DNA of 64,000 nt from PALSA-894 sp963828625 (lineage in GTDB: Bacteria; Pseudomonadota; Alphaproteobacteria; Rhizobiales; Xanthobacteraceae), in assembly GCA_963828625.1 (NCBI GenBank), contig CAWHEX010000003.1, positions 372,001 to 436,000 of the forward strand. The letters run 5' to 3'. Shown piece by piece: positions 17,649-26,621 of this stretch (its first letter is position 1; each line of letters starts with the position of its first letter). The translations under genes and the position numbers were made by a program. The notes under the pieces were generated by a model that was not told the origin of the DNA, made no database searches, and saw only the letters and a list, made by a program, of their open reading frames with translations.

Positions 17649-18500
17649 TCAGCTCTTCACCGCACCGGCGGTCAGGCCCGACACCATGTAGCGGCGGAAG
17701 ACGTAATAGATCGCGGCCGGGGGCAGCGCATAGATGAGGCCCGTGGTCATCAGCAATTCCCACGGCGAGTCGTCGGCCGAGAGGAAGTTGCCGAGCGCGA
17801 CCGAGAGCGTGACGTTGGTATCCTTCGACAACAGCAGGAACGCATAGAGATATTCATTCCACGCGAGCAGCAGCGCGTAGGTGCCGACCGCGACCAGCGA
17901 GGGCATCATCAGCGGCAGGTAAACCAGCCGGAACAGCTGCATCGGCGAGGCGCCGTCCACAATCGCAGCCTCGTCGAGTTCGACCGGAAGCTTGTCGGAA
18001 GCCTGTTTCAGCACCCAGATCGCGTACGGGGAGGCGATCGTCACCATCGCGAGGATCAGCGCCCACTGGCTGTTGATCAGGCCATAGAGGCCCATCGTGC
18101 GGTACATCGGCACGGCGAGGAAGGCCGCCGGAATGAAGTAGGTGAACAGCGCGAGGTTCATGATCGCGCGCCCGCCACGCACCTTGAGGCGGCTGATCGC
18201 GAACGCTGCGCACGTTGCGATCATCAAGGTGATCACGCCCGTCGCCACAGCGATCACGAGTGAATTCCAGAACTGCTGCCAGAAATGGTGCAGGTAGTAA
18301 TGCTCCTGCCGGAACACGACGCCGAAATTGTGCAGGGTCGGATTGTCGGGCCAGAGCTTGCCGGCGAACGCGGACTCCTTTGGCGAGATCGCGAACAGGA
18401 ACAGGTGATAGATCGGCAGCATGGTCCAGATGAAGACCGGAATGCCGATCAGCAGAAGGCGCGCCTCGACGGCGACATCGCGCAGCGATGGCATTTTCAT
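17649..18500 (-). CDS. Sugar ABC transporter permease, MalG-type
   Basis: Inner-membrane subunit of a CUT1-type carbohydrate importer, 283 aa with six predicted helices. The EAA loop DEAAIVDGASPMQLFRLVYLP near residue 190 is the ATPase-docking motif. The N-terminus (LLLIGIPVFIWTMLPIYHLF) and the C-terminus ending AGAVKS, preceded by FRRYMVSGLT, are typical of MalG-family proteins. Its ATG overlaps the stop of the partner permease by 4 bases. No ATPase gene lies in this operon inside the window, so a shared ATPase elsewhere must energise it or the gene is displaced. Confidence 0.87.
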   Translation of the reverse strand: MKMPSLRDVAVEARLLLIGIPVFIWTMLPIYHLFLFAISPKESAFAGKLWPDNPTLHNFGVVFRQEHYYLHHFWQQFWNSLVIAVATGVITLMIATCAAFAISRLKVRGGRAIMNLALFTYFIPAAFLAVPMYRTMGLYGLINSQWALILAMVTIASPYAIWVLKQASDKLPVELDEAAIVDGASPMQLFRLVYLPLMMPSLVAVGTYALLLAWNEYLYAFLLLSKDTNVTLSVALGNFLSADDSPWELLMTTGLIYALPPAAIYYVFRRYMVSGLTAGAVKS

Positions 18501-19369
18501 CGCGAGAGCCGCTTCATCATGAAATACACAAGTGGAAGCACGAGCGGCATCGCGACCACGATCGCACCGATCGACAGATCCACCATGTCGAGGCGCAGAT
18601 AGCGGATGCCGAGCGTCGCGAGTACGTGGGTGAGGTCGCCTGGCCCGCCACCGGTCAACAGATAGACGCTGTTGAAGTCGCCGAGCGTCCAGATCATTGA
18701 GAGGATCGTGCAGGTCACATACAGCGTCTGCATCGACGGCCAGGTGACGTATTTGAATTTCTGGAAGCGCGAGGCGCCGTCCACCGAGGCGGCCTCATAG
18801 AGATCGTCGGGGATCGCAAGGCGCGCCGCGATCAGGATCAGCGTCCAGAACGGCAACGACTTCCAGATGTGGACGAGCATCGCCATCGACAGCGCGATGG
18901 CCGGATCGTTGAGCCAGTTCGGGCCATCCTCCGTGGTCAGGCGGAAGATCAGTTGGTTGATGATGCCCCACTCGGGATTGAGCATGAAGCGCAGCGACAT
19001 AATGGTCGGGATCGACGGCACCGCCCACGGCAGGATGAACAGTACCGAGAGCCATTTGATCCACGTGCGCGTCTGGATGAAGAATCCGGATAGCAGCAGA
19101 GCGACCATCATCTTGAGATTGATCGCGACGATCAGAAACACCAGCGTGTTGACAACCGATCTTGCGAAGATCGGGTCCTCGAACAGATGTACGTAGGTGT
19201 CGGGACGCCGCGCGACCCAGAAGCCGTAGCCGATCGGATAAACAACGAAGAAGATGAAAACGAGCAGATAGGGAACGACGAGGATCACGCCCCACGCCTG
19301 CCATGGCGTCATCCATGCCGAAATCGGCGTGCGGCCGCTTCCGGTCTGGCTGAGCGCGATGGAGGACAT
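18497..19369 (-). CDS. Sugar ABC transporter permease, MalF-type
   Basis: Partner membrane subunit of the carbohydrate importer, 290 aa. The first helix is at residues 25-50 (WGVILVVPYLLVFIFFVVYP), followed by a periplasmic loop and the EAA motif EAASVDGASRFQKFKYVTWP near residue 200. The segment GDFNSVYLLTGGGP is the conserved MalF/UgpA loop. The gene sits 57 bases downstream of the binding-protein gene and overlaps the second permease gene. Its substrate is set by the binding protein, which resembles general CUT1 sugar-binding proteins but gives no specific sugar. Confidence 0.87.
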   Translation of the reverse strand: MSSIALSQTGSGRTPISAWMTPWQAWGVILVVPYLLVFIFFVVYPIGYGFWVARRPDTYVHLFEDPIFARSVVNTLVFLIVAINLKMMVALLLSGFFIQTRTWIKWLSVLFILPWAVPSIPTIMSLRFMLNPEWGIINQLIFRLTTEDGPNWLNDPAIALSMAMLVHIWKSLPFWTLILIAARLAIPDDLYEAASVDGASRFQKFKYVTWPSMQTLYVTCTILSMIWTLGDFNSVYLLTGGGPGDLTHVLATLGIRYLRLDMVDLSIGAIVVAMPLVLPLVYFMMKRLSR

Positions 19370-19426
19370 GGGCCCTACCCTGACGCGACAACCCCGGCCG
19401 CCGTGGCGGCTGGGGTTGTGATCGCT

Positions 19427-20795
19427 TTAGCCCGCGACCTGCTTGATGCGGGCGATCATCTCGTCGACCGCCTTCTCGACCGGGATCTTCTCGCTCACCA
19501 CGCGGTTCATCGCCTTGGCCCACACATTCTCATTGTTGAGGATGGTGAACTTGTAGTTCTTGGTGAACTCGAAGGTCACGGTGCCGGACTTGTACTGGTC
19601 GTACACCGCCTTCTTGTGGCGGTTCTCCTGCCAGAACTTGCTCTCCTGCGCCTTCTTGGTCACCGGAAACCAGCGGCCGAGCGCGCCTTCGACATAAGGC
19701 GTGAGGTTTTCCTCCTGCAGCATGAACTGCACGAATTCCTTCGCCTTCGCCTTGTTCTTGGAGTCCGCGAAGATGACGCCGACCTTCACGGCCGTGCGAT
19801 AGATCATCGGCTTGCCGTCCGGCTTGTTCGGGAAGCCGGCGGTCGCGATGTTCTCCTCGACGTTCTTCTTGGCCTGATCGCGCTGTTCCTGCGTGAGCGT
19901 CGAATTGTTGGAGTCGTCGATCCATTTCGCGACGATCGAGATCGTCGCGTTGTGCGTCAGGATCGACGTCTTGTTGTGGAAGGCGACGTTGTTGTCCGGG
20001 TCCTTCCAGTTGGACGAGGACGGCGGCGTGCAGCCGCGCGTGTAGATGTCGGTGTAATCCTTCAGCGCGCCGATCAGGCCTTGCCGCACCTTCGGATCGT
20101 CGACCAGCAGCTTGCCGCTGTCGTCGACCAGCTTGACGTTGTAGGCGTCCATGAAGGTGAGGAACGAATAGAAGGAGTCGCTCGAAGTCCACGCCCATCG
20201 GCTGGCCGATCGCGAACATGCGCGTGCCGGTCTTCTGCCGGTATCCCGCCTGCACCTTGCTGCACCAGAAGTCCCAGTAGTCCTTCCAGCCTTTCGGGAT
20301 GTCGCTTTCCTTGAAGCCCGCCTGCGCCAGCATGTCGATCCAGTACTGGATGTGCATGGTCTGCTGCTTCATCGGGAAGGCGTAGTAGGCGCTCTTCTTG
20401 GTCTTGTCGCTGTGAAGGAACGTCGTCTCCACGGTGTTCGGCGCGAACTGGCCCTTCAGCGGATTGATGATGTCGGAAATGTCCTCGAGCTTGCCCTCGA
20501 AGGCCCACTTGCCGACGACCTGGAAGTCGAACACGTCGCCATAGGCGACGTCCGGCGGGGTACCGGAGTCCATCGCGGCAACCGTCTTCGGGATCATGTC
20601 CTGCGGTGCGTACTGGGAGATGTCGACCTTGACCTTGGCCTTCTCCTCGAACTTCTTCACCGCCGCGAACAGCGCGTCGTCTTCGGCCTTGTAGAAGCCT
20701 TTGCCCCAGAAGACCGTCAGCTTGTCCTGCGCGGACGCCGGCGCGGCCGAGACAAGGAACGCAGCCGCAACGCCTGCGGCGAGATATCGATACAT
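19427..20795 (-). CDS. Extracellular sugar-binding protein of ABC importer (one frameshift)
   Basis: Periplasmic solute-binding protein, about 455 aa once one extra base near 20183 is removed; the frame change falls between QPMGVDF and SDSFYSFLTFMD. A Sec signal peptide (MYRYLAAGVAAAFLVSAAPASAQ) precedes the mature KLTVFWGKGFYKAEDDALFAAV, typical of cluster B sugar-binding proteins. The C-terminal half includes ALKDYTDIYTRGCTPPSSSNWKD and FVQFMLQEENL. GGAGGA lies 5 bases before ATG 20795. It is first in the operon with two permeases. Its ligand may be an oligosaccharide, polyol or glycerol-phosphate-like compound, none demonstrable here. Confidence 0.83.
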
Positions 20796-20913
20796 CCTCT
20801 TCCTCCCGATTTGAGTGTCGCAATTGTTGCTTTTGCCGACCGCAAGCGCGGCCGCGCTAAGGCAAATGCCGTAACATGCTAGCCGCAGGGCCGCAAACGA
20901 ACGGCTCCGCCGC

Positions 20914-21675
20914 TCAGTGCAGAATCTGACTCAGGAACAGCTTGGTGCGTTCGTGCTTGGGATGGGAGAAGAACTCGTTCGGCTCGTTCATCTCCACGAT
21001 CTGGCCGGCGTCCATGAAGATCACGCGGTTCGCGACCTGACGCGCAAAACCCATTTCGTGCGTGACGCACAACATGGTCATGCCCTCCTGGGCGAGCTGC
21101 ACCATGGTGTCGAGCACTTCCTTGACCATTTCGGGATCGAGCGCCGAGGTCGGCTCGTCGAACAGCATGATCTTCGGCCGCATGCACAGCGCGCGAGCGA
21201 TGGCGACGCGCTGCTGCTGGCCGCCGGAAAGCTGGCCCGGATATTTGTGCGCCTGCTCGGGGATCTTCACCTTGGTGAGGAACTGCATCGCAACATCCTC
21301 CGCCTCTTTCTTGGGCATCTTGCGGACCCAGATCGGCGCGAGCGTGCAGTTCTCCATGATGGTGAGATGCGGGAACAGGTTGAAGTGCTGGAACACCATG
21401 CCGACTTCGCGGCGCACCTCGTCGATCTTCTTCAGGTCGCCGGTCAGTTCGACGCCGTCGACGACGATGCTGCCCTGCTGATGCTCCTCCAGCCGGTTGA
21501 TGCAGCGGATCATCGTCGACTTGCCGGAGCCGGACGGCCCGCAGATGACGATACGCTCGCCGCGATCGACCGCGAGGTTGATGTCGCGCAGCACGTGGAA
21601 CTCGCCGTACCACTTGTGCATGCCGGTGATTTCGACGGCCCGCGCGCTGCCGGATTTCGCTGATGCATCACTCAT
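20914..21675 (-). CDS. aapP: General L-amino acid ABC transporter ATPase AapP
   Basis: Cytoplasmic ATPase of a polar/general amino-acid importer, 253 aa. Walker A is GPSGSGKST near residue 47, the Q-loop is GMVFQHFNLFPHLT, the signature is LSGGQQQR, Walker B is IMLFDEPTSALDPE and the H-loop is CVTHEMGFA. Asp after the Walker B ALD and the GlnQ-like ending (HPKHERTKLFLSQIL) place it in the PAAT/HAAT group. It is the last gene of an aapJQMP-ordered set, 15 bases after aapM. In Rhizobium this system takes up many L-amino acids; that breadth is assumed by homology. Confidence 0.9.
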   Translation of the reverse strand: MSDASAKSGSARAVEITGMHKWYGEFHVLRDINLAVDRGERIVICGPSGSGKSTMIRCINRLEEHQQGSIVVDGVELTGDLKKIDEVRREVGMVFQHFNLFPHLTIMENCTLAPIWVRKMPKKEAEDVAMQFLTKVKIPEQAHKYPGQLSGGQQQRVAIARALCMRPKIMLFDEPTSALDPEMVKEVLDTMVQLAQEGMTMLCVTHEMGFARQVANRVIFMDAGQIVEMNEPNEFFSHPKHERTKLFLSQILH

Positions 21676-21690
21676 CTGAGGACCTGCCCG

Positions 21691-22857
21691 TTAACGTCTG
21701 TCCGCCTTGCCGAGCCGCGCTTCGACGCTCTTCGCGTAGCGCGACATGCTGTAGCAGAAGATAAAATAGAAGATCGCCGCGAACGCGTAGCCGGTCGCGC
21801 TGGTGGTCGGCGCCGCCCATTTCGGATCGATGCGCGAGACCTCGACCGTGCGCAGGAAGTCGAAGATACCGACGATCACGACCAGCGTCGTATCCTTGAA
21901 CAACCCGATGTAGGTGTTGACGATGTTCGGGATCGTCACCTTCAGCGCCTGCGGCAGGATGATGAGGTACATCATCTGCCAGTAGCCGAGGCCGACCGCC
22001 ATCGCGCCTTCGTACTGGCCTTTCGGGATGGCCTGCAGTCCGGCGCGCACTACCTCCGCCATGTAGGCGGAGGCGAACATCGCGATGCCGATCAGCGCGC
22101 GCAGCAGCTTGTCCGGCGACCATGCGTCCGGGACGAACAGCGGCAGCATCACGCTCGCCATGAACAGGACGGTGATCAGCGGCACACCGCGCACGAACTC
22201 GATGAAGATCACCGAGAACAGCTTCACCGCCGGCATGTTCGATCGCCGGCCAAGCGCCAGAAGGATGCCTATTGGTAGCGAGAACACGATGCCGACCCAG
22301 GACACCACGATGGTGACGAGCACGCCGCCCCACAGCGAGGTGTCGACATTGCGCAGACCGACTGCCGGGAAGCCGGTCAACAGCGCGTACGACACGAGCG
22401 GGACGACAACGAAAAAGTAGAGCGCGCCGAGATCGCGGCGTGGCGCTTCGAGCCAAAGCATCCAGACAATCCCGACCGCGAGCATCGCGAAGAAGATATC
22501 GACCCGCCAGCGCTCCGGGATCGGATAGGAGCCATAGATGAAATAGAAGAACCGATCGCGCACAAACGCCCAGCAGGCGCCAACCTCCGGATGCTGCGCG
22601 GTTGCAAGGCAAGCTTCGCGATCGTTTCCAGCCCACACCGCCTTGATGATCAAGAAGTCGATGGTCGGTGGAATGATCAGATAGATCAGCCCGATCGTAA
22701 GGACCGTCAGCACGGTGTTGAGCGGGCTGGAGAACAGGCTCGCGCGCATCCAGCCGATGACGCCGGTGGTCGCGGCCGGCGCTGCCATCGCATCGACCGG
22801 CGTGGTGCGCACGAAGCTTTGTTGACGCTCTTGTGTGGTCACGGCCATCGCGCTCAC
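21691..22857 (-). CDS. aapM: General L-amino acid ABC transporter permease AapM
   Basis: Inner-membrane subunit, 388 aa, much longer than GlnP-type permeases as expected for AapM/BztC with an extra N-terminal region. The C-terminal permease domain has the amino-acid-type EAA signature AEVVRAGLQAIPKGQYEGAMAVGL followed by LIILPQALKVTIPNIVN. An upstream stretch with WWVDIF-like helices and a periplasmic portion (AVWAGNDREACLATAQHPEVGACWAF, two cysteines) fits the family. GTG 22857 overlaps the aapQ stop (GTGA); ATG 22848 is an alternative. Pairs with AapQ. Confidence 0.9.
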   Translation of the reverse strand: MSAMAVTTQERQQSFVRTTPVDAMAAPAATTGVIGWMRASLFSSPLNTVLTVLTIGLIYLIIPPTIDFLIIKAVWAGNDREACLATAQHPEVGACWAFVRDRFFYFIYGSYPIPERWRVDIFFAMLAVGIVWMLWLEAPRRDLGALYFFVVVPLVSYALLTGFPAVGLRNVDTSLWGGVLVTIVVSWVGIVFSLPIGILLALGRRSNMPAVKLFSVIFIEFVRGVPLITVLFMASVMLPLFVPDAWSPDKLLRALIGIAMFASAYMAEVVRAGLQAIPKGQYEGAMAVGLGYWQMMYLIILPQALKVTIPNIVNTYIGLFKDTTLVVIVGIFDFLRTVEVSRIDPKWAAPTTSATGYAFAAIFYFIFCYSMSRYAKSVEARLGKADRR

Positions 22858-24038
22858 CGTTCAACCAGCGCAATGCGCGCGTTGTACCAGTTCATGACCA
22901 TCGACGTGATGAGACTGATCGAGAGATAGACCGCCATCGTGATCATCACGACCTCGACGGCCTGGCCGGTCTGGTTGAGCACGGTCCCGGTGAAGATCTG
23001 CACGAGATCCGGATATCCGACGAACACCGCGAGCGAGGAGTTCTTCGTGAGATTCAGGTACTGGTTGGTCAGCGGCGGAATGATCACGCGCATCGCCTGC
23101 GGGATGACGACGAGCTTGAGCGTGGGGCCGGTGCGCAATCCGAGCGCGCCCGCGGCTTCGGTCTGGCCTTTCGACACCGCCATGATGCCGGCGCGCACCA
23201 CTTCGGCGATGAAAGCGCCGGTGTAGAGCGTGAGCCCGATCAGCAGCGCGACGAATTCGGGAAGGATTTCGAGACCGCCGCGGATGTTGAAGCGGCCCTT
23301 CTCGGGATATTCCAGCGTCAGCGGCATGCCGGCGACGAAGAAGACCACAAGCGGCAGTCCGACGATCAGGCCGAGCGCGACGAGGCCGATCGGAGACTGC
23401 TCGCCGGTTTTTTCCTGCTTCTTGCGTGCCCAGCTGCGATAGGCGATCGCGCCGATGACGCCGATCACGAAAGCCGCAACCACCCAGGTGAAACGATCCT
23501 GGACGATCGGCGACGGCGCGAAGAACCCGCGGTTGTTGAGATAGACGTTGCCGATCGACCAGCTATCGCGCAGGTCGGGGAGCGCCTTGAGGACGGCGTT
23601 GTACCAGAACAGCAGCTGCAGCAGCAGCGGCAGATTGCGGATCAGTTCGACGTAGCCGGCCGCGAGCTTGCCGATCAGCCAGTTGCGCGACAGCCGCGCG
23701 ATGCCGACCACGAACCCCACGATCGTCGCGAGAATGATGCCGATCGAGGCGACCAGCAGCGTATTGAGCAGGCCGACCCAGAACGCGCGTCCGTAGGTGC
23801 CGCTCTGGGCCGAGTATTCGATCAGCGTCTGGCTGATGTCGAAGCCGGACGTCTGGTTCCAGAAGCCGAAGCCCGACGCGATGCGCGCACGCTCAAGATT
23901 GTCCGCCGCATTGCGGACTGCCGAGTAGGCAAGGAAGATGATGGCGGCGCAGAGGAGGACTTGATAGGCGATGCTGCGGACCTTGGGGTCGTAAAGCAGC
24001 GAGACTTTGGGCGGGCCGCCTGCCTGCGCGATACTCAT
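22854..24038 (-). CDS. aapQ: General L-amino acid ABC transporter permease AapQ
   Basis: Inner-membrane subunit, 394 aa. N-terminal helix LLCAAIIFLAYSAVRNA, then the conserved periplasmic-side segment ERARIASGFGFWNQTSGFDISQTLI that marks AapQ/BztB. The permease core follows, with the EAA loop AEVVRAGIMAVSKGQTEAAGALGL near residue 290 and VVIPQAMRVIIPPLTNQYLN. The start ATG 24038 lies downstream of a strong hairpin terminator that separates it from aapJ, so its expression probably depends on read-through or a weak internal promoter. Translationally coupled to aapM. Confidence 0.9.
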   Translation of the reverse strand: MSIAQAGGPPKVSLLYDPKVRSIAYQVLLCAAIIFLAYSAVRNAADNLERARIASGFGFWNQTSGFDISQTLIEYSAQSGTYGRAFWVGLLNTLLVASIGIILATIVGFVVGIARLSRNWLIGKLAAGYVELIRNLPLLLQLLFWYNAVLKALPDLRDSWSIGNVYLNNRGFFAPSPIVQDRFTWVVAAFVIGVIGAIAYRSWARKKQEKTGEQSPIGLVALGLIVGLPLVVFFVAGMPLTLEYPEKGRFNIRGGLEILPEFVALLIGLTLYTGAFIAEVVRAGIMAVSKGQTEAAGALGLRTGPTLKLVVIPQAMRVIIPPLTNQYLNLTKNSSLAVFVGYPDLVQIFTGTVLNQTGQAVEVVMITMAVYLSISLITSMVMNWYNARIALVER

Positions 24039-24115
24039 GCCGTCCCCCGAACGCCTGACCGGCGTCCCACCCGCTCATTTCATCCCAGCCCACCGCGGCA
24101 TGCAAGCGCCTCATG

Positions 24116-24145
24116 AAAAAAGGCCGGGTGGCATGCCACCCGGCC
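24116..24145 (-). terminator. Rho-independent terminator/attenuator between aapJ and aapQ
   Basis: On the minus strand a perfect 10-bp stem (GGCCGGGTGG / CCACCCGGCC) with a CATG loop at 24122-24145 is followed at once by six T residues (24121-24116). It begins 23 bases after the aapJ stop and ends about 80 bases before aapQ. This is a textbook intrinsic terminator. Placed inside the operon it should let the abundant binding protein be made in excess over the membrane and ATPase subunits. Confidence 0.88.
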
Positions 24146-24168
24146 CCTGATGTGTGAATTGCGAGCGA

Positions 24169-25185
24169 TCAGCGGATCGGCGGGGCGTATTGCAGTCCGC
24201 CCTTGGTCCACAGCGCGTTGACGCCACGGGCGATCTTGAGCGGCGAGCCCTGTCCGACGTTCTTCTCGAACACTTCGCCGTAGTTCCCGACGTGCTTGAT
24301 GATGCGATACGCCCAATCTTTGGTCAGGCCGAGCTGTTCGCCGTAATTGCCCTCGGTGCCCAGCAGGCGCTTGACGTCCGGGTTGGTGGACTTCATCGCC
24401 TCATCGAGCGTGGCCTTGGTGATGCCGAGTTCCTCCGCCGTTATCATCGCGTAGTGCGTCCACTTCACGATATCGAACCACTGGTCGTCGCCGTGACGAA
24501 CGGACGGGCCGAGCGGCTCTTTGGAGATGATCTCCGGCAGCACGATGTGGTCGTCAGACTTCGCAAGCCGCAGGCGTTCGGCATAGAGGCCGGAGGCGTC
24601 CGTGGTGAACGCATCGCAGCGGCCGGAGTCGTACGCCTTGATGGCCTCGTCGGCGGTGGCGAAGGTAACCGTCTTGAGCTTCATCTTGTTGGCGCGGAAG
24701 TAGTCCGCGAGATTGAGCTCCGTGGTGGTGCCCTGCTGCACGCAGACCGCCGCGTCATTGAGTTCTAGCGCCGAATTGACCTTCAGCGCCTTGCGCACCA
24801 GGAAGCCCTGACCGTCGTAATAGTTGACGCCGGTGAAGTTCAGGCCGAGCGAGGTGTCGCGCGACGAGGTCCAGGTGGTGTTGCGGACGAGCAAGTCGGC
24901 GTCGCCGGATTGCAGCGAGGTGAAGCGCTGCTGCGCGGTGAGCGCGACGAACTTCACCTTGGTCGGATCGTTGAAGATCGCGGCCGCGACCGCGCGGCAG
25001 AAGTCGACATCGAGGCCGGTCCAGTTGCCCTGCGCGTCAGGCAGACCGAAACCGCCGAGTGTGCCGTTGGCGCCGCAATTGAGAATGCCGCGCGTCTTGA
25101 TCGTATTGAGCGTTTGGGCCGACGCCGCCGAAGCCGCCAACGCAACTGCCGCCGCGAGGGCGAGTTTGGTTACCACGCTTTTCAT
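24169..25185 (-). CDS. aapJ: General L-amino acid-binding periplasmic protein AapJ
   Basis: Periplasmic receptor of the Aap importer, 338 aa. Signal peptide residues 1-23 end in ASAQ. The mature protein starts LNTIKTRGILNCGANGTLGGFG and has the family core WTGLDVDFCRAVAAAIFNDPTKVKF. Further features are NTTWTSSRDTSLGLNF, which is close to the ligand pocket, and AICTDASG-like DAFTTDASGLYAERL. It ends GLQYAPPIR, as AapJ/BztA proteins do. Its own promoter probably lies in the 230-base gap to the divergent metC. A strong terminator follows the gene. Confidence 0.92.
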   Translation of the reverse strand: MKSVVTKLALAAAVALAASAASAQTLNTIKTRGILNCGANGTLGGFGLPDAQGNWTGLDVDFCRAVAAAIFNDPTKVKFVALTAQQRFTSLQSGDADLLVRNTTWTSSRDTSLGLNFTGVNYYDGQGFLVRKALKVNSALELNDAAVCVQQGTTTELNLADYFRANKMKLKTVTFATADEAIKAYDSGRCDAFTTDASGLYAERLRLAKSDDHIVLPEIISKEPLGPSVRHGDDQWFDIVKWTHYAMITAEELGITKATLDEAMKSTNPDVKRLLGTEGNYGEQLGLTKDWAYRIIKHVGNYGEVFEKNVGQGSPLKIARGVNALWTKGGLQYAPPIR

Positions 25186-25326
25186 GACACAACTTTCTCC
25201 CCTCTAGGGTGACAGGCTTTCCAGGGTTACTTCGGCACGTCCAAAATACCGCCGTTTGCGCACGGGACGCGGCCTCGGCATGGCGTAATCATACCGAAGA
25301 CTCCCGCGCAACCCCCGTTGTCCCGC

Positions 25327-25355
25327 ATCTCAGAACTATCGCCCAGTCAGGTCAA
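25327..25355 (-). promoter_or_regulatory. Candidate sigma-70-like promoter for aapJ
   Basis: Reading the minus strand, TTGACC (25355-25350) and TGAGAT (25332-25327) are separated by exactly 17 bases and point toward aapJ, 142 bases downstream of the second box. The -35 box matches 5 of 6 consensus positions and the -10 box only 3 of 6. The -35 element is one arm of the dyad at 25350-25365. Weak match, so moderate-to-low confidence. Confidence 0.35.
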
Positions 25356-25365
25356 GGGGTTGACC
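25350..25365. promoter_or_regulatory. Inverted repeat GGTCAA-GGGG-TTGACC in the aapJ/metC divergent region
   Basis: A perfect 6-bp dyad with a 4-base spacer lies between the divergent aapJ and metC genes. Each arm read outward is a TTGACC -35-like hexamer, so a protein bound here would sit on back-to-back promoter elements and could control both genes. No regulator gene is adjacent. It may instead be a chance feature of two facing -35 boxes. Confidence 0.35.
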
Positions 25366-25415
25366 ATAAGACCCGTTGACGCGGTAAATGCCCGCTCGCA
25401 CGGGAACCAGCACAG

Positions 25416-26621
25416 ATGAACCGGATACCTGAGAACAAGGGCAGCCGCAGGAAGCTGCAGCAGGCAACGCGCCTTGTTGGCGCGGGGCGCGACCCTTCCG
25501 AGCAATTCGGCTACGTGAACACGCCGATCTACCGCGGTTCGACGGTGCTCTATCCCGACGCCGAGAACTTCCTCAAGCGTAACGCCCGTTTCACCTATGG
25601 CACCAAGGGCACGCCAACGACCAACTCGCTCGAGGTCGCGTGGTCCGAGCTTTCAGGCGCCGCCGGCACAGTACTGGTTCCTTCGGGTCTCGCGGCCATC
25701 GTGGTCGCGCTGTTCTCGTGCCTGAAGGCCGGCGACCACATGCTGGTGCCCGACTCGGTCTATCGCCCGACGCGCAATTTCTGCGACACGGTGCTGAAGA
25801 AATTCGGCGTCGAGACCACCTATTACGATCCGCTGGTTGGCGCGGACATCGGCAAGCTATTCAAGCCGAACACGCGGGCCGTGTTTACGGAAGCGCCCGG
25901 CTCGCTATCCTTCGAAATGCAGGACATTCCGGCAATCGCCAAGGCCGCACACGCGCGCGACGCGATCGTGTTGATGGACAACACTTGGGCGACGCCGCTG
26001 TTCTTTCCACCGCATGAGCGCGGCGTCGATATCGCGATCGAGGCCGGCACGAAATACCTCGGCGGCCATTCGGACCTGCTGATGGGACTCGTCTCAGCCA
26101 ACGATCACTGCTGGAAGGATTTGCGCACGACGTTCGACACGATGGCGATCTGCACCGGACCGGAGGATGCGTTCCTCGCGCTGCGCGGACTGCGCACCAT
26201 GCGGGTGCGCCTGCTGCACCATCAGCAATCGGCGCTCACGGTCGCCAAGTGGTTCGCGGCGCGCCCCGAAGTCGCGCGCGTACTCCATCCCGCGCTCGAA
26301 AGCGATCCGGGTCATGCGATCTGGAAGCGTGACTTTCTGGGCGCATCGGGACTGTTCAGCATCGTTCTCAAGCCCGTACCGGATGCCGCGGCACACGTGT
26401 TCATCAACGCGCTCACGCTGTTCGGGATCGGTGCTTCCTGGGGCGGCTTCGAGAGCCTCGCGATCCCCTTCGACTGCGCGCAATTCCGCACCGCGACGAA
26501 ATGGAATGCTGAAGGCCCGTGCATCCGCTTCCACATCGGGCTGGAAGATGTCGGCGACCTGATCGCCGATCTTGAGCAGGCGTTCGTAGCGATGCGTCAG
26601 GCGACCGGAGCCGCCGCCTGA
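25416..26621 (+). CDS. metC: Cystathionine beta-lyase
   Basis: PLP enzyme of the Cys/Met metabolism family, 401 aa, splitting cystathionine to homocysteine, pyruvate and ammonia. Features: YVNTPIYRGSTVLYP near residue 35, the phosphate-binding Tyr in FTYGTKGTPT, GAAGTVLVPSGLAAI, PLP Asp in VLMDNTWATP, and the PLP lysine in AGTKYLGGHSDLLMG near residue 215. GIGASWGGFESLAIP near 335 is typical of alphaproteobacterial MetC. The start ATG 25416 gives the usual N-terminal extension. The 3' end overlaps the convergent next gene by 25 bases. The related activity of C-S lyases on cystine cannot be excluded. Confidence 0.9.
   Translation: MNRIPENKGSRRKLQQATRLVGAGRDPSEQFGYVNTPIYRGSTVLYPDAENFLKRNARFTYGTKGTPTTNSLEVAWSELSGAAGTVLVPSGLAAIVVALFSCLKAGDHMLVPDSVYRPTRNFCDTVLKKFGVETTYYDPLVGADIGKLFKPNTRAVFTEAPGSLSFEMQDIPAIAKAAHARDAIVLMDNTWATPLFFPPHERGVDIAIEAGTKYLGGHSDLLMGLVSANDHCWKDLRTTFDTMAICTGPEDAFLALRGLRTMRVRLLHHQQSALTVAKWFAARPEVARVLHPALESDPGHAIWKRDFLGASGLFSIVLKPVPDAAAHVFINALTLFGIGASWGGFESLAIPFDCAQFRTATKWNAEGPCIRFHIGLEDVGDLIADLEQAFVAMRQATGAAA

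Noticed and set aside
20845..20858. Perfect 14-base GC palindrome AGCGCGGCCGCGCT upstream of the sugar-binding-protein gene
   Set aside because: No spacer, no T tract and purely GC. Such palindromes are expected by chance at this base composition.
21691..24038. Treating aapM and aapQ as a duplicated generic GlnP pair
   Set aside because: Their long N-terminal regions and gene order J-Q-M-P match the Aap/Bzt type specifically.
22833..24116. A 427-codon plus-strand frame opposite aapQ
   Set aside because: Composition is shadow-like (runs of R, H, D, E) and the opposite strand is an intact permease.
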